This document shows positions 34,746 to 43,341 of a stretch of 64,000 nucleotides of DNA, piece after piece. Every line of letters begins with the position of its first letter. Position 1 is the first letter of the stretch. The translations under genes and the position numbers were made by a program. Under the pieces are notes generated by a model, which ran no database searches, was not told the DNA's origin, and saw nothing but the letters and a program-made list of their open reading frames with translations. The stretch lies in the NCBI RefSeq assembly GCF_042676025.1, contig NZ_JBHTJP010000002.1, positions 1-64,000 of the forward strand. Direction: 5' to 3'. This stretch comes from Salinimicrobium gaetbulicola (lineage in GTDB: Bacteria > Bacteroidota > Bacteroidia > Flavobacteriales > Flavobacteriaceae).

Positions 34746-35760
34746 TCACGACTCTTGACTGCGGAAGACTTTCAGGGTAATTTTCCTGAATGAATTTCAC
34801 CAGGTGTTCCCTAATATATACCCGAAGGTCCCAGGCTGTAGGTGAATCGCTGGCGCTCATTAAGGCCCGCATTTCCATGGTCTTTTCAGTTACGTTGGTA
34901 ACCTGGATCACATTTACCTTTTTATCCCATAGATCTGTGCTGTGAAGCAGCCGTGTAAATTCCTTCCGAAGTTCATCAATAGGAAAATTATAATCGGTGT
35001 AAATGAAAACCGTCCCAAGAATATCCGAAGAGTTTCGGGTCCAGTTTTGAAATGGCTTTTCAATAAAATAAGTAGATGGCAGTACCAGTCTTCGCTTGTC
35101 CCAAATATTGATCACCACATAGGTAAGTTTGATCTCTTCAACGCGACCCCATTCCCCCTCAACGATCACCACATCATCCAGCCTGATGGGCTGGGATATA
35201 GCGATCTGGATTCCCGCAAGTATAGCGCCAATCACCTTTTGAGCTGAGAGCCCCAGTATGATACCTGCAATTCCTGCTGAGGTAAGCAAGCTGACACCAA
35301 TCTCCTTAATTCCATCGAAGGTAAGTAACGAGATTCCTATTGCGAACAAGATCACCACGAAAATGGCGATCCTCTCTATAATGTTGAACTGAGTATAGAA
35401 TTTTCTTGCACGTAGGTTATCCCTTGTGTTGACATCAAATTGCTTTAAAAATCGATTTTTAGATATCCTTAATGCTATGATAATGAACCAGGTGAAGGTA
35501 AAAATAAGCATCAAGGATCTTAATTGCTTCAGAAGCGCTGCTGTAGTTTCATTTATTAAAAGTTGTTGATTTATCAGTCCGGCCTGTATCCCTATCGCCA
35601 GAAGCAATACAATAAGCGGGACCTTTATTCTGGTTGCAATATTATGAGGTAAGACATTGTGAGGATCTTTTCCTAATCTTTTTAGCAGGAAAAAAACCAG
35701 AAAATATGCAACAATTAGGACTATTATTGTGACAAGCACATACAGGTTTAGATTATCCAT
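34717..35760 (-). CDS. Small-conductance mechanosensitive channel (MscS family)
   Basis: This 347-residue channel has four to five N-terminal membrane helices, the pore-lining Gly/Ala-rich helix (LLTSAGIAGIILGLSAQKVIGAILAGIQIAI) and the beta domain motif ISQPIRLDDVVIVEGEWGRVEEI. A C-terminal alpha/beta domain follows. It would open on membrane tension and release solutes such as trehalose after hypo-osmotic shock. Its C-terminus overlaps the GH15 3' end by 29 bp on the opposite strand. Confidence 0.94.
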   Translation of the reverse strand: MDNLNLYVLVTIIVLIVAYFLVFFLLKRLGKDPHNVLPHNIATRIKVPLIVLLLAIGIQAGLINQQLLINETTAALLKQLRSLMLIFTFTWFIIIALRISKNRFLKQFDVNTRDNLRARKFYTQFNIIERIAIFVVILFAIGISLLTFDGIKEIGVSLLTSAGIAGIILGLSAQKVIGAILAGIQIAISQPIRLDDVVIVEGEWGRVEEIKLTYVVINIWDKRRLVLPSTYFIEKPFQNWTRNSSDILGTVFIYTDYNFPIDELRKEFTRLLHSTDLWDKKVNVIQVTNVTEKTMEMRALMSASDSPTAWDLRVYIREHLVKFIQENYPESLPQSRVVIKENHPHRP

Positions 35761-35834
35761 CCAGCTTTCACTTTGAGTAGTTATTGAAAGCTATAAAATG
35801 TAAGGCGGTTAGGCTGTTAAGAAAATACCAAAAT

Positions 35835-35864
35835 AAAACGGGCCGCCCCAAGGGCGACCCGTTT
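35835..35864 (-). terminator. Terminator after the fad operon
   Basis: Arms AAACGGG..GCCC and GGGC..CCCGTTT pair with small internal mismatches. The minus-strand reading ends in a T-rich run (TTTTATTTT), just downstream of the acyl-CoA dehydrogenase gene. Confidence 0.82.
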
Positions 35865-35888
35865 GTCAGACTTAATTAATGCAAATTA

Positions 35889-37700
35889 TTAAAAACAGTA
35901 TTTGTTTTCTTCGATCACTTTATCTGCAATGGTGTTACGTAATTCAACTACGTTAGGCATGTTCTGATATTTAGTGAAACGCTTCAAGCCCATTAGCATC
36001 ATACGTTGTTCATCACCTTCGGCGAAAGAAACAATTCCTTCTTTTGCACGGCTGTTGATGATATCTACTGCATGATATAAATATAATTTAGCCATCGCGA
36101 TCTGTTCTTTTTGAGAGTCTTCTCCAAAACGCTTAGCATTCTTTTCAGTTCTTAGAATGGTAGATTCTGCCATATAGATCTCGATAAGAATATCTGCAGA
36201 AGCAAGAAGCAATTGTTGGTGGTCCTCAAGTTGAGGTCCGTATTTTTGAACTGCGCTACCGGCAACCATCAGGAATACCTTCTTAAGCTTGGCGATCATT
36301 TCCTTTTCTTCCGCGAACAATTCAGAATAATCTGGAGTTTCAAAAGATGGAATTCCGGTTAGCTCATCGGCTACCTTAGTAGCAGGGCCCAGAAGATCTA
36401 CATGACCTTTCATGGCTTTCTTGATAAGCATACCTACAGAAAGCATTCTGTTGATCTCGTTGGTTCCTTCATAGATTCGGGCAATACGCGCGTCTCTCCA
36501 TGCAGATTCCATTGGAGCATCGGCAGAGAAGCCCATTCCTCCAAAGATCTGGATACCTTCATCTGTACAGTTTTGAATATCCTCGGAAACTGCTACTTTC
36601 AGGATAGAACATTCGATTGCGAATTCTTCCACACCCTTAAGTTCAGCTTCCTGATGAGAAGCTCCTTCTTCCTTACGGATCTCAATTCTACTCTCAATAT
36701 CTTTGGCCGCACGATATGAAGCTGATTCTCCCGCATAAGAAGAAGTAGCCATTTCAGCAAGTTTAGACTTAATTGCGCCAAACTGTGCAATAGGGGTTTT
36801 AAACTGAACTCTGTCATTAGCATATTTCACACCTTCAGTAATGGTTCTTCTTTGAGCGTCCAGACAGGCACCGGCCAGTTTGATACGTCCCACGTTCAGT
36901 GCGTTCATTGCGATCTTGAAGCCCTCTCCTCTTCCTGCAAGCATATTCTCAACAGGAACTTTTGTCTCGTTGAAGAATACCTGACGGGTAGAAGAGGAGT
37001 GAATTCCTAACTTCTTTTCTTCTTCCCCTAAAGAAATACCGTTTTCAGGGTCATATTCCACGATGAATCCGGTGATGTTCTTATCATCCTCAATTCTGGC
37101 GAAAACGATCATCAGGTTACAGAAACCTGCATTTGAGATCCACATTTTCTGACCGGTGATCGAATAATATTTTCCATCTTCAGAAAGAACCGCTTTTGTT
37201 TTCCCTGAGTTTGCATCACTTCCAGCACCTGGCTCAGTAAGAGCATAAGCCCCGAACCACTCTCCGGAAGCTAATTTTGGAACATATTTTTTCTTTTGTT
37301 CCTCAGTTCCGTAAAGGGTGATAGGCAAAGTTCCAATTCCTGTATGAGCACCAAAAGCAGTTGAGAAAGATCCAGTTGCACCTGAAATGTAATCTACTAC
37401 CAACATGGTAGTTACGAAGCCCATTCCCAGACCATCGTATTCTTCAGGAACCGAAACCCCCAGGAATCCCATTTCACCTGCTTTTCTCATCAGCTCTTCT
37501 GTAAGCTGATAATTTTTCTTTTCAAATTCCTCTTTTTTCGGCCAGATCTCGCGATCTACGAATTCCTTCACCGAGTCACGCATCATTTTTTGCTCATCGG
37601 TAAAATCCTCAGGCGTAAATACGTTTTCTGCTTTTGTTTCCTTTACCAGGAACTGCCCTCCGCGAAGAAGGTCTTTCTTGTTATCTGTTTCTGTGCTCAT
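35889..37700 (-). CDS. fadE: Acyl-CoA dehydrogenase
   Basis: This 603-residue FAD enzyme makes the first, trans-2-enoyl-CoA-forming step of beta-oxidation. Family signatures are AYALTEPGAGSDA (flavin and substrate site), QIFGGMGFSADAPMES and the catalytic glutamate in RIYEGTNEINRM. A C-terminal extension of about 170 residues gives the longer form also seen in Bacillus FadE. It is the last gene of marR-fadN-fadA-fadE and is followed by a terminator. The chain-length range is not evident. Confidence 0.95.
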   Translation of the reverse strand: MSTETDNKKDLLRGGQFLVKETKAENVFTPEDFTDEQKMMRDSVKEFVDREIWPKKEEFEKKNYQLTEELMRKAGEMGFLGVSVPEEYDGLGMGFVTTMLVVDYISGATGSFSTAFGAHTGIGTLPITLYGTEEQKKKYVPKLASGEWFGAYALTEPGAGSDANSGKTKAVLSEDGKYYSITGQKMWISNAGFCNLMIVFARIEDDKNITGFIVEYDPENGISLGEEEKKLGIHSSSTRQVFFNETKVPVENMLAGRGEGFKIAMNALNVGRIKLAGACLDAQRRTITEGVKYANDRVQFKTPIAQFGAIKSKLAEMATSSYAGESASYRAAKDIESRIEIRKEEGASHQEAELKGVEEFAIECSILKVAVSEDIQNCTDEGIQIFGGMGFSADAPMESAWRDARIARIYEGTNEINRMLSVGMLIKKAMKGHVDLLGPATKVADELTGIPSFETPDYSELFAEEKEMIAKLKKVFLMVAGSAVQKYGPQLEDHQQLLLASADILIEIYMAESTILRTEKNAKRFGEDSQKEQIAMAKLYLYHAVDIINSRAKEGIVSFAEGDEQRMMLMGLKRFTKYQNMPNVVELRNTIADKVIEENKYCF

Positions 37701-37771
37701 TGTATTGATATTTGAAGTGAGACGTTAGATGGACAATCTCAATATGATTATTTTCTCTTTAGTTTTTTGGA

Positions 37772-38962
37772 TTACGACAGGAATTCATAGACTCCTGCAG
37801 CACCCTGTCCTGTTCCTACACACATGGTCACCATGGCATATTTGTTTTTCAGGTCACGCTTGCGCATTTCATCAAAGATCTGAACTGAAAGTTTGGCCCC
37901 TGTACATCCCAGCGGGTGTCCCATTGAAATAGCGCCACCATTTGGGTTCAGTCTTTCAGGATCCAGTCCTAACTCTCTAATTACTGCAAGGGATTGAGAA
38001 GCGAAGGCTTCATTCAACTCTATAAGTTCAATGTCATTCAATTGAAGTCCCGCTTGTTTTACGGCTTTTGGAATAGCATCCACAGGTCCGATTCCCATAA
38101 TTCTTGGTTCGACTCCCACAGCCGTATAGCTCACAAGTCTGGCGATTGGTTCAAGATTTAATTCTTTTACCATTTCCTCGCTCATGACCATTACGAAAGC
38201 TGCACCGTCACTCATTTGTGAAGAGTTTCCGGCAGTAACGCTTCCTCCGGCTTCAAACACCGGTCTAAGTTTACCCAGCACTTCCTTGGAAGTATCAGCA
38301 CGAGGACCTTCATCTTTATTTACAGTGTAAGATTTGGTCTGTTTTTTACCATTTTCATCTACATAGGTCTGATCAACTTTTATTGGAACTATCTGGTCCT
38401 GAAAACGATCTTCAGCCTGAGCTTTTAAAGCTTTTTGATGAGAATTGAATGCGAATTCATCCTGGTCTTCACGGCTAACTTTATATTTCTGAGCAACTGC
38501 TTCCGCGGTTAGTCCCATTCCCCAGTAATAATCCTCATGGCCTTCTTTTGCCAGTTTATAATCAGGTACCGGTTTGTAACCACCCATTGGGATGTAACTC
38601 ATGCTTTCTGCTCCTCCTGCAATGATACAGTCTGCCATCCCGCTTTGGATCTTCGAAGTGGCAATGGCAATTGTCTCAAGGCCAGATGCACAATACCTGT
38701 TCACCGTCATTCCCGGAACGTCCTTAATGTTCAGTCCCATTAATGAGATGAAACGACCCATGTTAAGACCTTGTTCGGCTTCGGGCATCGCGTTACCCAC
38801 GATCACGTCATCGATCCTCTTCTTGTCAAATTCCGGAAGTTTGTCCATCATGTACTGGATGGTTTCCGCAGCTAGCTCATCAGGTCTTTTGAATCTGAAG
38901 ACTCCTCGTGGTGCTTTACCTACTGCGGTTCTGTATGCTTTTACTATATATGCTGTTTTCAT
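37772..38962 (-). CDS. fadA: Acetyl-CoA acyltransferase (thiolase)
   Basis: This 396-residue thiolase cleaves 3-ketoacyl-CoA. The nucleophile is Cys91 in VNRYCASGLETIA. The other thiolase signatures are NGGAISMGHPLGCTGAK and, at the C-terminus, MCVGTGQGAAGVYEF, which holds the second catalytic Cys. The length is usual. It is 54 bp after fadN and 71 bp before fadE in a beta-oxidation operon, which favours the degradative FadA role over a biosynthetic acetoacetyl-CoA thiolase. Confidence 0.95.
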   Translation of the reverse strand: MKTAYIVKAYRTAVGKAPRGVFRFKRPDELAAETIQYMMDKLPEFDKKRIDDVIVGNAMPEAEQGLNMGRFISLMGLNIKDVPGMTVNRYCASGLETIAIATSKIQSGMADCIIAGGAESMSYIPMGGYKPVPDYKLAKEGHEDYYWGMGLTAEAVAQKYKVSREDQDEFAFNSHQKALKAQAEDRFQDQIVPIKVDQTYVDENGKKQTKSYTVNKDEGPRADTSKEVLGKLRPVFEAGGSVTAGNSSQMSDGAAFVMVMSEEMVKELNLEPIARLVSYTAVGVEPRIMGIGPVDAIPKAVKQAGLQLNDIELIELNEAFASQSLAVIRELGLDPERLNPNGGAISMGHPLGCTGAKLSVQIFDEMRKRDLKNKYAMVTMCVGTGQGAAGVYEFLS

Positions 38963-39016
38963 TTTTGTATTTTTTTAGATATTCGATTGAAAATGAGATC
39001 TATTAGAGCCTCATAT

Positions 39017-41422
39017 CTAGTTTCTTAAAGGTTTTCCTTTTTTCAACATATGTTGTAACCTTTCCAGTGTCTTTCTCTCACCTGTTAAGGAAAGGAATGC
39101 TTCTCTTTCCAGGTCAAGAAGATATTGCTCACTCACATAAGAGTTTTCAGATAGATCTCCACCGGCCATTACATAGGCCAATTTGTTGGCGATCTTCTTA
39201 TCGTGTTCGCTAATGTATTTTCCTGCAAACATTTGATCGGTTCCTACGTAGAATGCTCCAAGAGCTTGTTTTCCGAGAACTTTAATGTCTGTTCTGTGAA
39301 TTGGTTTGGTATATCCATTTTCTGCCATTAGCAAAGCGTGCTTTTTAGCGATCGCTAGCTGACGATCTGGGTTTACCACTACAATGTCCTTTCCTTTTTG
39401 AAGGATATTGGTGTCAAATGCTTCATAGGCTGAGGTTGAAACTTTTGCCATACCTATGGTCAGGAAGTGCTCACGAAGACGATTTAGTTCCACGTCATCT
39501 TTTTGGAAAGTGTCGGCCGCGCGAACGGTCATTTCCTTGGAACCACCACCACCTGGGATCACTCCAACACCGAATTCTACTAATCCAATGTACGTTTCAG
39601 CTGCTGCGACCACTTTATCTGCGTGAAGTGAAAGCTCACAACCACCTCCCAGCGTCATCGCGTGCGGTGCGGCAACAGTTGGGATAGAGGAGTAGCGCAT
39701 TCTCATCATGGTATCCTGGAAATATTTGATAGCCATGTTCAGTTCGTCATATTCCTGCTCAACAGCCATCATGAAGATCATTCCGATGTTTGCGCCTACA
39801 GAGAAGTTCTTTCCGTCGTTAGCGACAACTAATCCCTGGTATTCTTTTTCGGCTAAGTCTATTGCTTTATTCAGACCGTCAAGGACATCCCCGCCAATAG
39901 TATTCATTTTACTACGGAATTCTACGTTCAGGATTCCGTCGCCAAGGTCTTCTACCACCACACCACTGTTTTTGAAAACAGCTTTACTTTCTCGAATGTT
40001 GTCCAGGATGATGAAAGTGTCCTGTCCCGGCACTTTTACATGCTCCTTCTTAGGTATGTCGTAATAATAGGTATTTCCTTCCTTGACTTTATAGAAACTC
40101 TTGTTCCCTTTTTCAAGCATTTCATTCACCCAGGCTGCAGGTTCTTTCCCTTCAGCTTTCATGATCTCGATACCTTTCTCTACACCAACAGCATCCCAGA
40201 TCTGGAACGGTCCATGTTCCCAACCGAATCCGGCTTTCATGGCATCGTCAATTTTATAAAGCTCATCTGTGATCTCAGGGATACGGTTTGAAGCATATGC
40301 GAACAGGGCGGCAAAATTCTTACGGTAGAATTCACCTGCCTTATCTTTCCCATCGATCAATACCTTGAAACGATCTTCCACCTTATCAATGGTCTTCGTC
40401 AATTCAAGAGTGGCGAAAGAAGCTTTTTTCTGAGGTCTGTATTCAAGAGTATTAAGATCTAAAGATTTGATCTCGCTTGAACCATCCTCATTTTTTATCT
40501 TTTTATAGAAACCTTGTCCGCTCTTACTTCCAAACCACTCATTTTCGATCATGGTGCTGATATAGTCAGGCATCGCGAACAGGTCATGTGCTTCATCTGA
40601 TGGTACACCTTTATGCAGCCCGTTTGCTACATGTACCAAAGTGTCAAGTCCTACCACATCTACTGTTCTGAAAGTGGCAGATTTCTGTCTTCCGATAACC
40701 GGCCCGGTAAGTTTATCCACTTCCTCAATGGTCATATCCATTTCCTTTACCATATGGAAAAGGCTCATGATACTGAAGATACCTACACGGTTCCCGATAA
40801 ATGCCGGAGTGTCTTTTGCAACTACTGAAGTTTTTCCAAGGAATTTTTCACCATATTCATTTAAGAACTCCAATACTTCGGCAGAAGTGTCTGGACCGGG
40901 AATGATCTCGAACAATCTCAGGTAACGCGGTGGGTTGAAAAAGTGAGTTCCGCAGAAATGCTTTTTGAAATCCTCACTTCGGCCTTCATTCATATGTTGA
41001 ATAGGAATACCAGAAGTGTTTGACGTGATAAGGGTACCTTTTCTTCTGTGCTTTTCAAGGTTGTCAAAAACCTGTTTTTTAATATCAAGTCTTTCTACAA
41101 CCACCTCAATGATCCAATCTGCTTCAGAAACTTTGGAAATATCATCTTCCAGGTTACCGGTCTTGATACGCTTGGCAAAATCCTGGTGATATATAGGAGA
41201 AGGTTTTGATTTTAAGGAAGCTTGTAAGGAATCATTTACAATCCTGTTCCTTACAGCTTTATCCTCAAGGGTAAGACCTTTCTTTTTTTCTTTGTCATTT
41301 AATTCTCTGGGAACAATGTCAAGCAATAATACCTCCACGCCGATGTTAGCGAAATGGCAGGCAATACCGCTACCCATAATTCCAGAACCTATTACTGCAA
41401 CTTTATTGATTCTTCGTTTCAT
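39017..41422 (-). CDS. fadN: 3-hydroxyacyl-CoA dehydrogenase / enoyl-CoA hydratase
   Basis: This 801-residue bifunctional enzyme carries the middle two steps of beta-oxidation. The NAD-binding dehydrogenase is N-terminal (VAVIGSGIMGSGIACHFANIG, motif at 12-19) and the crotonase-fold hydratase is C-terminal (about 500-700, with GGGCELSLHADKV and EFGVGVIPGGGG). This order is the reverse of E. coli FadB and matches Bacillus FadN. It leads the enzyme genes of the operon, 45 bp after marR. Confidence 0.95.
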   Translation of the reverse strand: MKRRINKVAVIGSGIMGSGIACHFANIGVEVLLLDIVPRELNDKEKKKGLTLEDKAVRNRIVNDSLQASLKSKPSPIYHQDFAKRIKTGNLEDDISKVSEADWIIEVVVERLDIKKQVFDNLEKHRRKGTLITSNTSGIPIQHMNEGRSEDFKKHFCGTHFFNPPRYLRLFEIIPGPDTSAEVLEFLNEYGEKFLGKTSVVAKDTPAFIGNRVGIFSIMSLFHMVKEMDMTIEEVDKLTGPVIGRQKSATFRTVDVVGLDTLVHVANGLHKGVPSDEAHDLFAMPDYISTMIENEWFGSKSGQGFYKKIKNEDGSSEIKSLDLNTLEYRPQKKASFATLELTKTIDKVEDRFKVLIDGKDKAGEFYRKNFAALFAYASNRIPEITDELYKIDDAMKAGFGWEHGPFQIWDAVGVEKGIEIMKAEGKEPAAWVNEMLEKGNKSFYKVKEGNTYYYDIPKKEHVKVPGQDTFIILDNIRESKAVFKNSGVVVEDLGDGILNVEFRSKMNTIGGDVLDGLNKAIDLAEKEYQGLVVANDGKNFSVGANIGMIFMMAVEQEYDELNMAIKYFQDTMMRMRYSSIPTVAAPHAMTLGGGCELSLHADKVVAAAETYIGLVEFGVGVIPGGGGSKEMTVRAADTFQKDDVELNRLREHFLTIGMAKVSTSAYEAFDTNILQKGKDIVVVNPDRQLAIAKKHALLMAENGYTKPIHRTDIKVLGKQALGAFYVGTDQMFAGKYISEHDKKIANKLAYVMAGGDLSENSYVSEQYLLDLEREAFLSLTGERKTLERLQHMLKKGKPLRN

Positions 41423-41467
41423 GTTGTTTGGTTATTTTTTGAACGGGAAATAGTGCCCGCTCTTCAT

Positions 41468-41905
41468 TTATTGATTATATATTTTCTTTGAAGAGATAAG
41501 GTCCATGATCTTGTAGGCAACATTTATGAACTTGTCAAGATCCTCTTCAGGGATTTCTTTTTTTACAGCCTCATCAAAAGTGAGCACCACTTTCTTTGAG
41601 TAATCTCTCATCTCCTTTCCAAAAGGAGTAAGGTATATAAGTACGCTACGGCCGTCAACAGGGTTCTTTTTCCTTTCAATAAGTCCCTTTTCCTGCATAG
41701 TTTTCAAGGTGCGGGACAAACTGGTCGCTTCCATTCCCATTTTTGGTCCTAGCGATGTGGAGGGGGTGCCTTTTTCTGGATCTATGCTTAATAGAGCAAA
41801 TCCTGTAGCCATCGTACTTCCTTCTTTACCGGCTTCTTCATTGTACATTTTGGCGATGGAGATCCAGGTTGCCCGAAGCACATAATCAATGGTCTTTTCT
41901 TTCAT
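41468..41905 (-). CDS. MarR-family transcriptional regulator of the fad operon
   Basis: This 145-residue winged-helix regulator has the core LSRTLKTMQEKGLIERKKNPVDGRSVLIYLTPFG, where the DGR wing motif is typical of MarR. It heads the beta-oxidation operon and a 14-bp palindrome lies 27 bp upstream of its start. It is therefore probably an autorepressor that senses an acyl-CoA or fatty acid. The ligand is inferred. Confidence 0.92.
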   Translation of the reverse strand: MKEKTIDYVLRATWISIAKMYNEEAGKEGSTMATGFALLSIDPEKGTPSTSLGPKMGMEATSLSRTLKTMQEKGLIERKKNPVDGRSVLIYLTPFGKEMRDYSKKVVLTFDEAVKKEIPEEDLDKFINVAYKIMDLISSKKIYNQ

Positions 41906-41912
41906 AAGAACC

Positions 41913-41920
41913 CAAAGTTA
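41913..41920 (-). promoter_or_regulatory. Bacteroidota -7 box (TAACTTTG) for marR-fadNAE
   Basis: The minus strand reads TAACTTTG, an exact TAnnTTTG match, ending only 7 bp before the marR ATG. Transcripts starting from it would be almost leaderless. Confidence 0.55.
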
Positions 41921-41931
41921 AAAAAATTTTG

Positions 41932-41945
41932 TTATGCACGCATAA
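41932..41945. promoter_or_regulatory. MarR-type palindromic operator
   Basis: The 14-bp sequence TTATGC-AC-GCATAA is a perfect inverted repeat with a 2-bp centre, the usual layout of a MarR operator. It lies 11 bp upstream of the -7 box, where the -33 element is expected, so bound repressor would block RNA polymerase. Assignment to the adjacent regulator is inferred. Confidence 0.7.
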
Positions 41946-42125
41946 TAAAATAGGGGATTTTTTTCAACTTTTCATGTTCTCTAATAAATTTATGAGATTT
42001 AGGCAATTAGAAAACGATGTAGTCGTATAGTTTAACACATAATTAGTGAAAGTTCAAGTATTCGGTTTTAAGAAAATTCTGGAAACCCTTAAAATGTCTC
42101 TACAGTAAGGGCAAGTCTATTTTTA

Positions 42126-42133
42126 TATCTTTG
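42126..42133 (+). promoter_or_regulatory. Bacteroidota -7 box (TATCTTTG) for manA
   Basis: This exact TAnnTTTG match ends 23 bp before the manA ATG. No clear -33 TTTG is visible. Confidence 0.55.
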
Positions 42134-42156
42134 CAAATCTATTCTTGATACTGACT

Positions 42157-43131
42157 ATGCTCAATTACCCTATTAAATTTAATCCTATTCTTAAGCAAAA
42201 GATCTGGGGAGGTGATAAACTGAAAACCAGATTGCACAAAACCTCTTCCAAATCAAATTTGGGGGAGAGCTGGGAAATTTCCGGATTAAAGGGGGGAACT
42301 TCAGTAGTTGAAAACGGCGTTTTAAAGGGAAGGGCTTTAAACGACTTGCTGGAAGATTATGGCGCCGGCCTGGTTGGCCAAAAGGTCTTTAAGGAATACG
42401 GGAATGAATTTCCTCTACTTATAAAGTTCATCGATGCGAAATCTGAACTGTCGGTGCAGCTTCATCCGGGAGATGAAATTGCTCGCAAACGTCATGATTC
42501 CTTCGGAAAGACCGAGATGTGGTACATTGTGGAGGCCGATGAAGGTGCAGAGATCAACATAGGCTTCGATAAAAGTATTTCTAAGAAAGAATATTTAGCT
42601 CATCTTGAAAATGGAAAAATTACCGATCTATTACATTTTGAAAAGGTAAAAAAAGGAGATGCCTTTTTCATCAATACCGGGAAAGTTCATGCGATAGGAG
42701 GCGGGGTGCTGCTTGCTGAAATTCAGCAACCGTCAGATGTTACGTATCGAATTTTTGACTGGGACAGAAAAGACGAACACGGAAATCCCCGGGACTTACA
42801 CACCGCTGAAGCATTGGAAGCGATCGATTTTGAAAAAAAGGATGATTTCAAGTTAGATTATACCAGAGAGTATAACAATCCATCGGTAATTAAGAAGTGT
42901 AAATATTTCACTACCAATTTTCTTCCCATAACTCAAAATATAATAAGAGATCTTTCAAAAATCGATTCCTTTGTGATCTACATGTGTGTTGAAGGTAAGG
43001 CTGCTATTAGTGTAGATGGTAATTCCGAAGAGATCCAAAAAGGGCAAACCCTATTGATCCCTGCGAAAAATAAGTCAATAGAAATATCTTCGGAAAAGTC
43101 TGAACTTCTGGAAGTTTACATTGAACTTTAA
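42157..43131 (+). CDS. manA: Type I mannose-6-phosphate isomerase
   Basis: This 324-residue cupin enzyme interconverts mannose-6-phosphate and fructose-6-phosphate. Zinc-ligand motifs are visible: VQLHPGDEIA with KTEMWYI after it, and FINTGKVHAIGGGVLLAEIQQPSD. I start at the ATG at 42157 (MLNYPIKFNPILKQKIWGG), the usual opening; a TTG lies four codons upstream. It is a single gene with its own promoter box. It supplies mannose units for glycans, possibly with the phosphosugar mutase at 57085. Confidence 0.93.
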   Translation: MLNYPIKFNPILKQKIWGGDKLKTRLHKTSSKSNLGESWEISGLKGGTSVVENGVLKGRALNDLLEDYGAGLVGQKVFKEYGNEFPLLIKFIDAKSELSVQLHPGDEIARKRHDSFGKTEMWYIVEADEGAEINIGFDKSISKKEYLAHLENGKITDLLHFEKVKKGDAFFINTGKVHAIGGGVLLAEIQQPSDVTYRIFDWDRKDEHGNPRDLHTAEALEAIDFEKKDDFKLDYTREYNNPSVIKKCKYFTTNFLPITQNIIRDLSKIDSFVIYMCVEGKAAISVDGNSEEIQKGQTLLIPAKNKSIEISSEKSELLEVYIEL

Positions 43132-43292
43132 GCCATATAGTTAAAATTGTTTCCGTGTTATATATCCTTTCAAGGGTGAATTTAGGGTTTATACCACATA
43201 CCAACTTTTTTAGGTTCCCGATAAATGCTTTTTTAGTTGTTAATGATTTTTACAGGGTACGGTTTGTAATTTTCATTTGAAATGGGCAAAAA

Positions 43293-43326
43293 AAATGTCC
43301 GGAAGTTGTTTCCGGACATTTTTTTT
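43293..43326. terminator. Bidirectional terminator between manA and fadD
   Basis: Arms AATGTCCGGAA and TTCCGGACATT flank a short loop, with A-rich and T-rich tracts on the two sides. It lies between convergent genes. Confidence 0.88.
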
Positions 43327-43341
43327 AAAACTCTCTATCGA

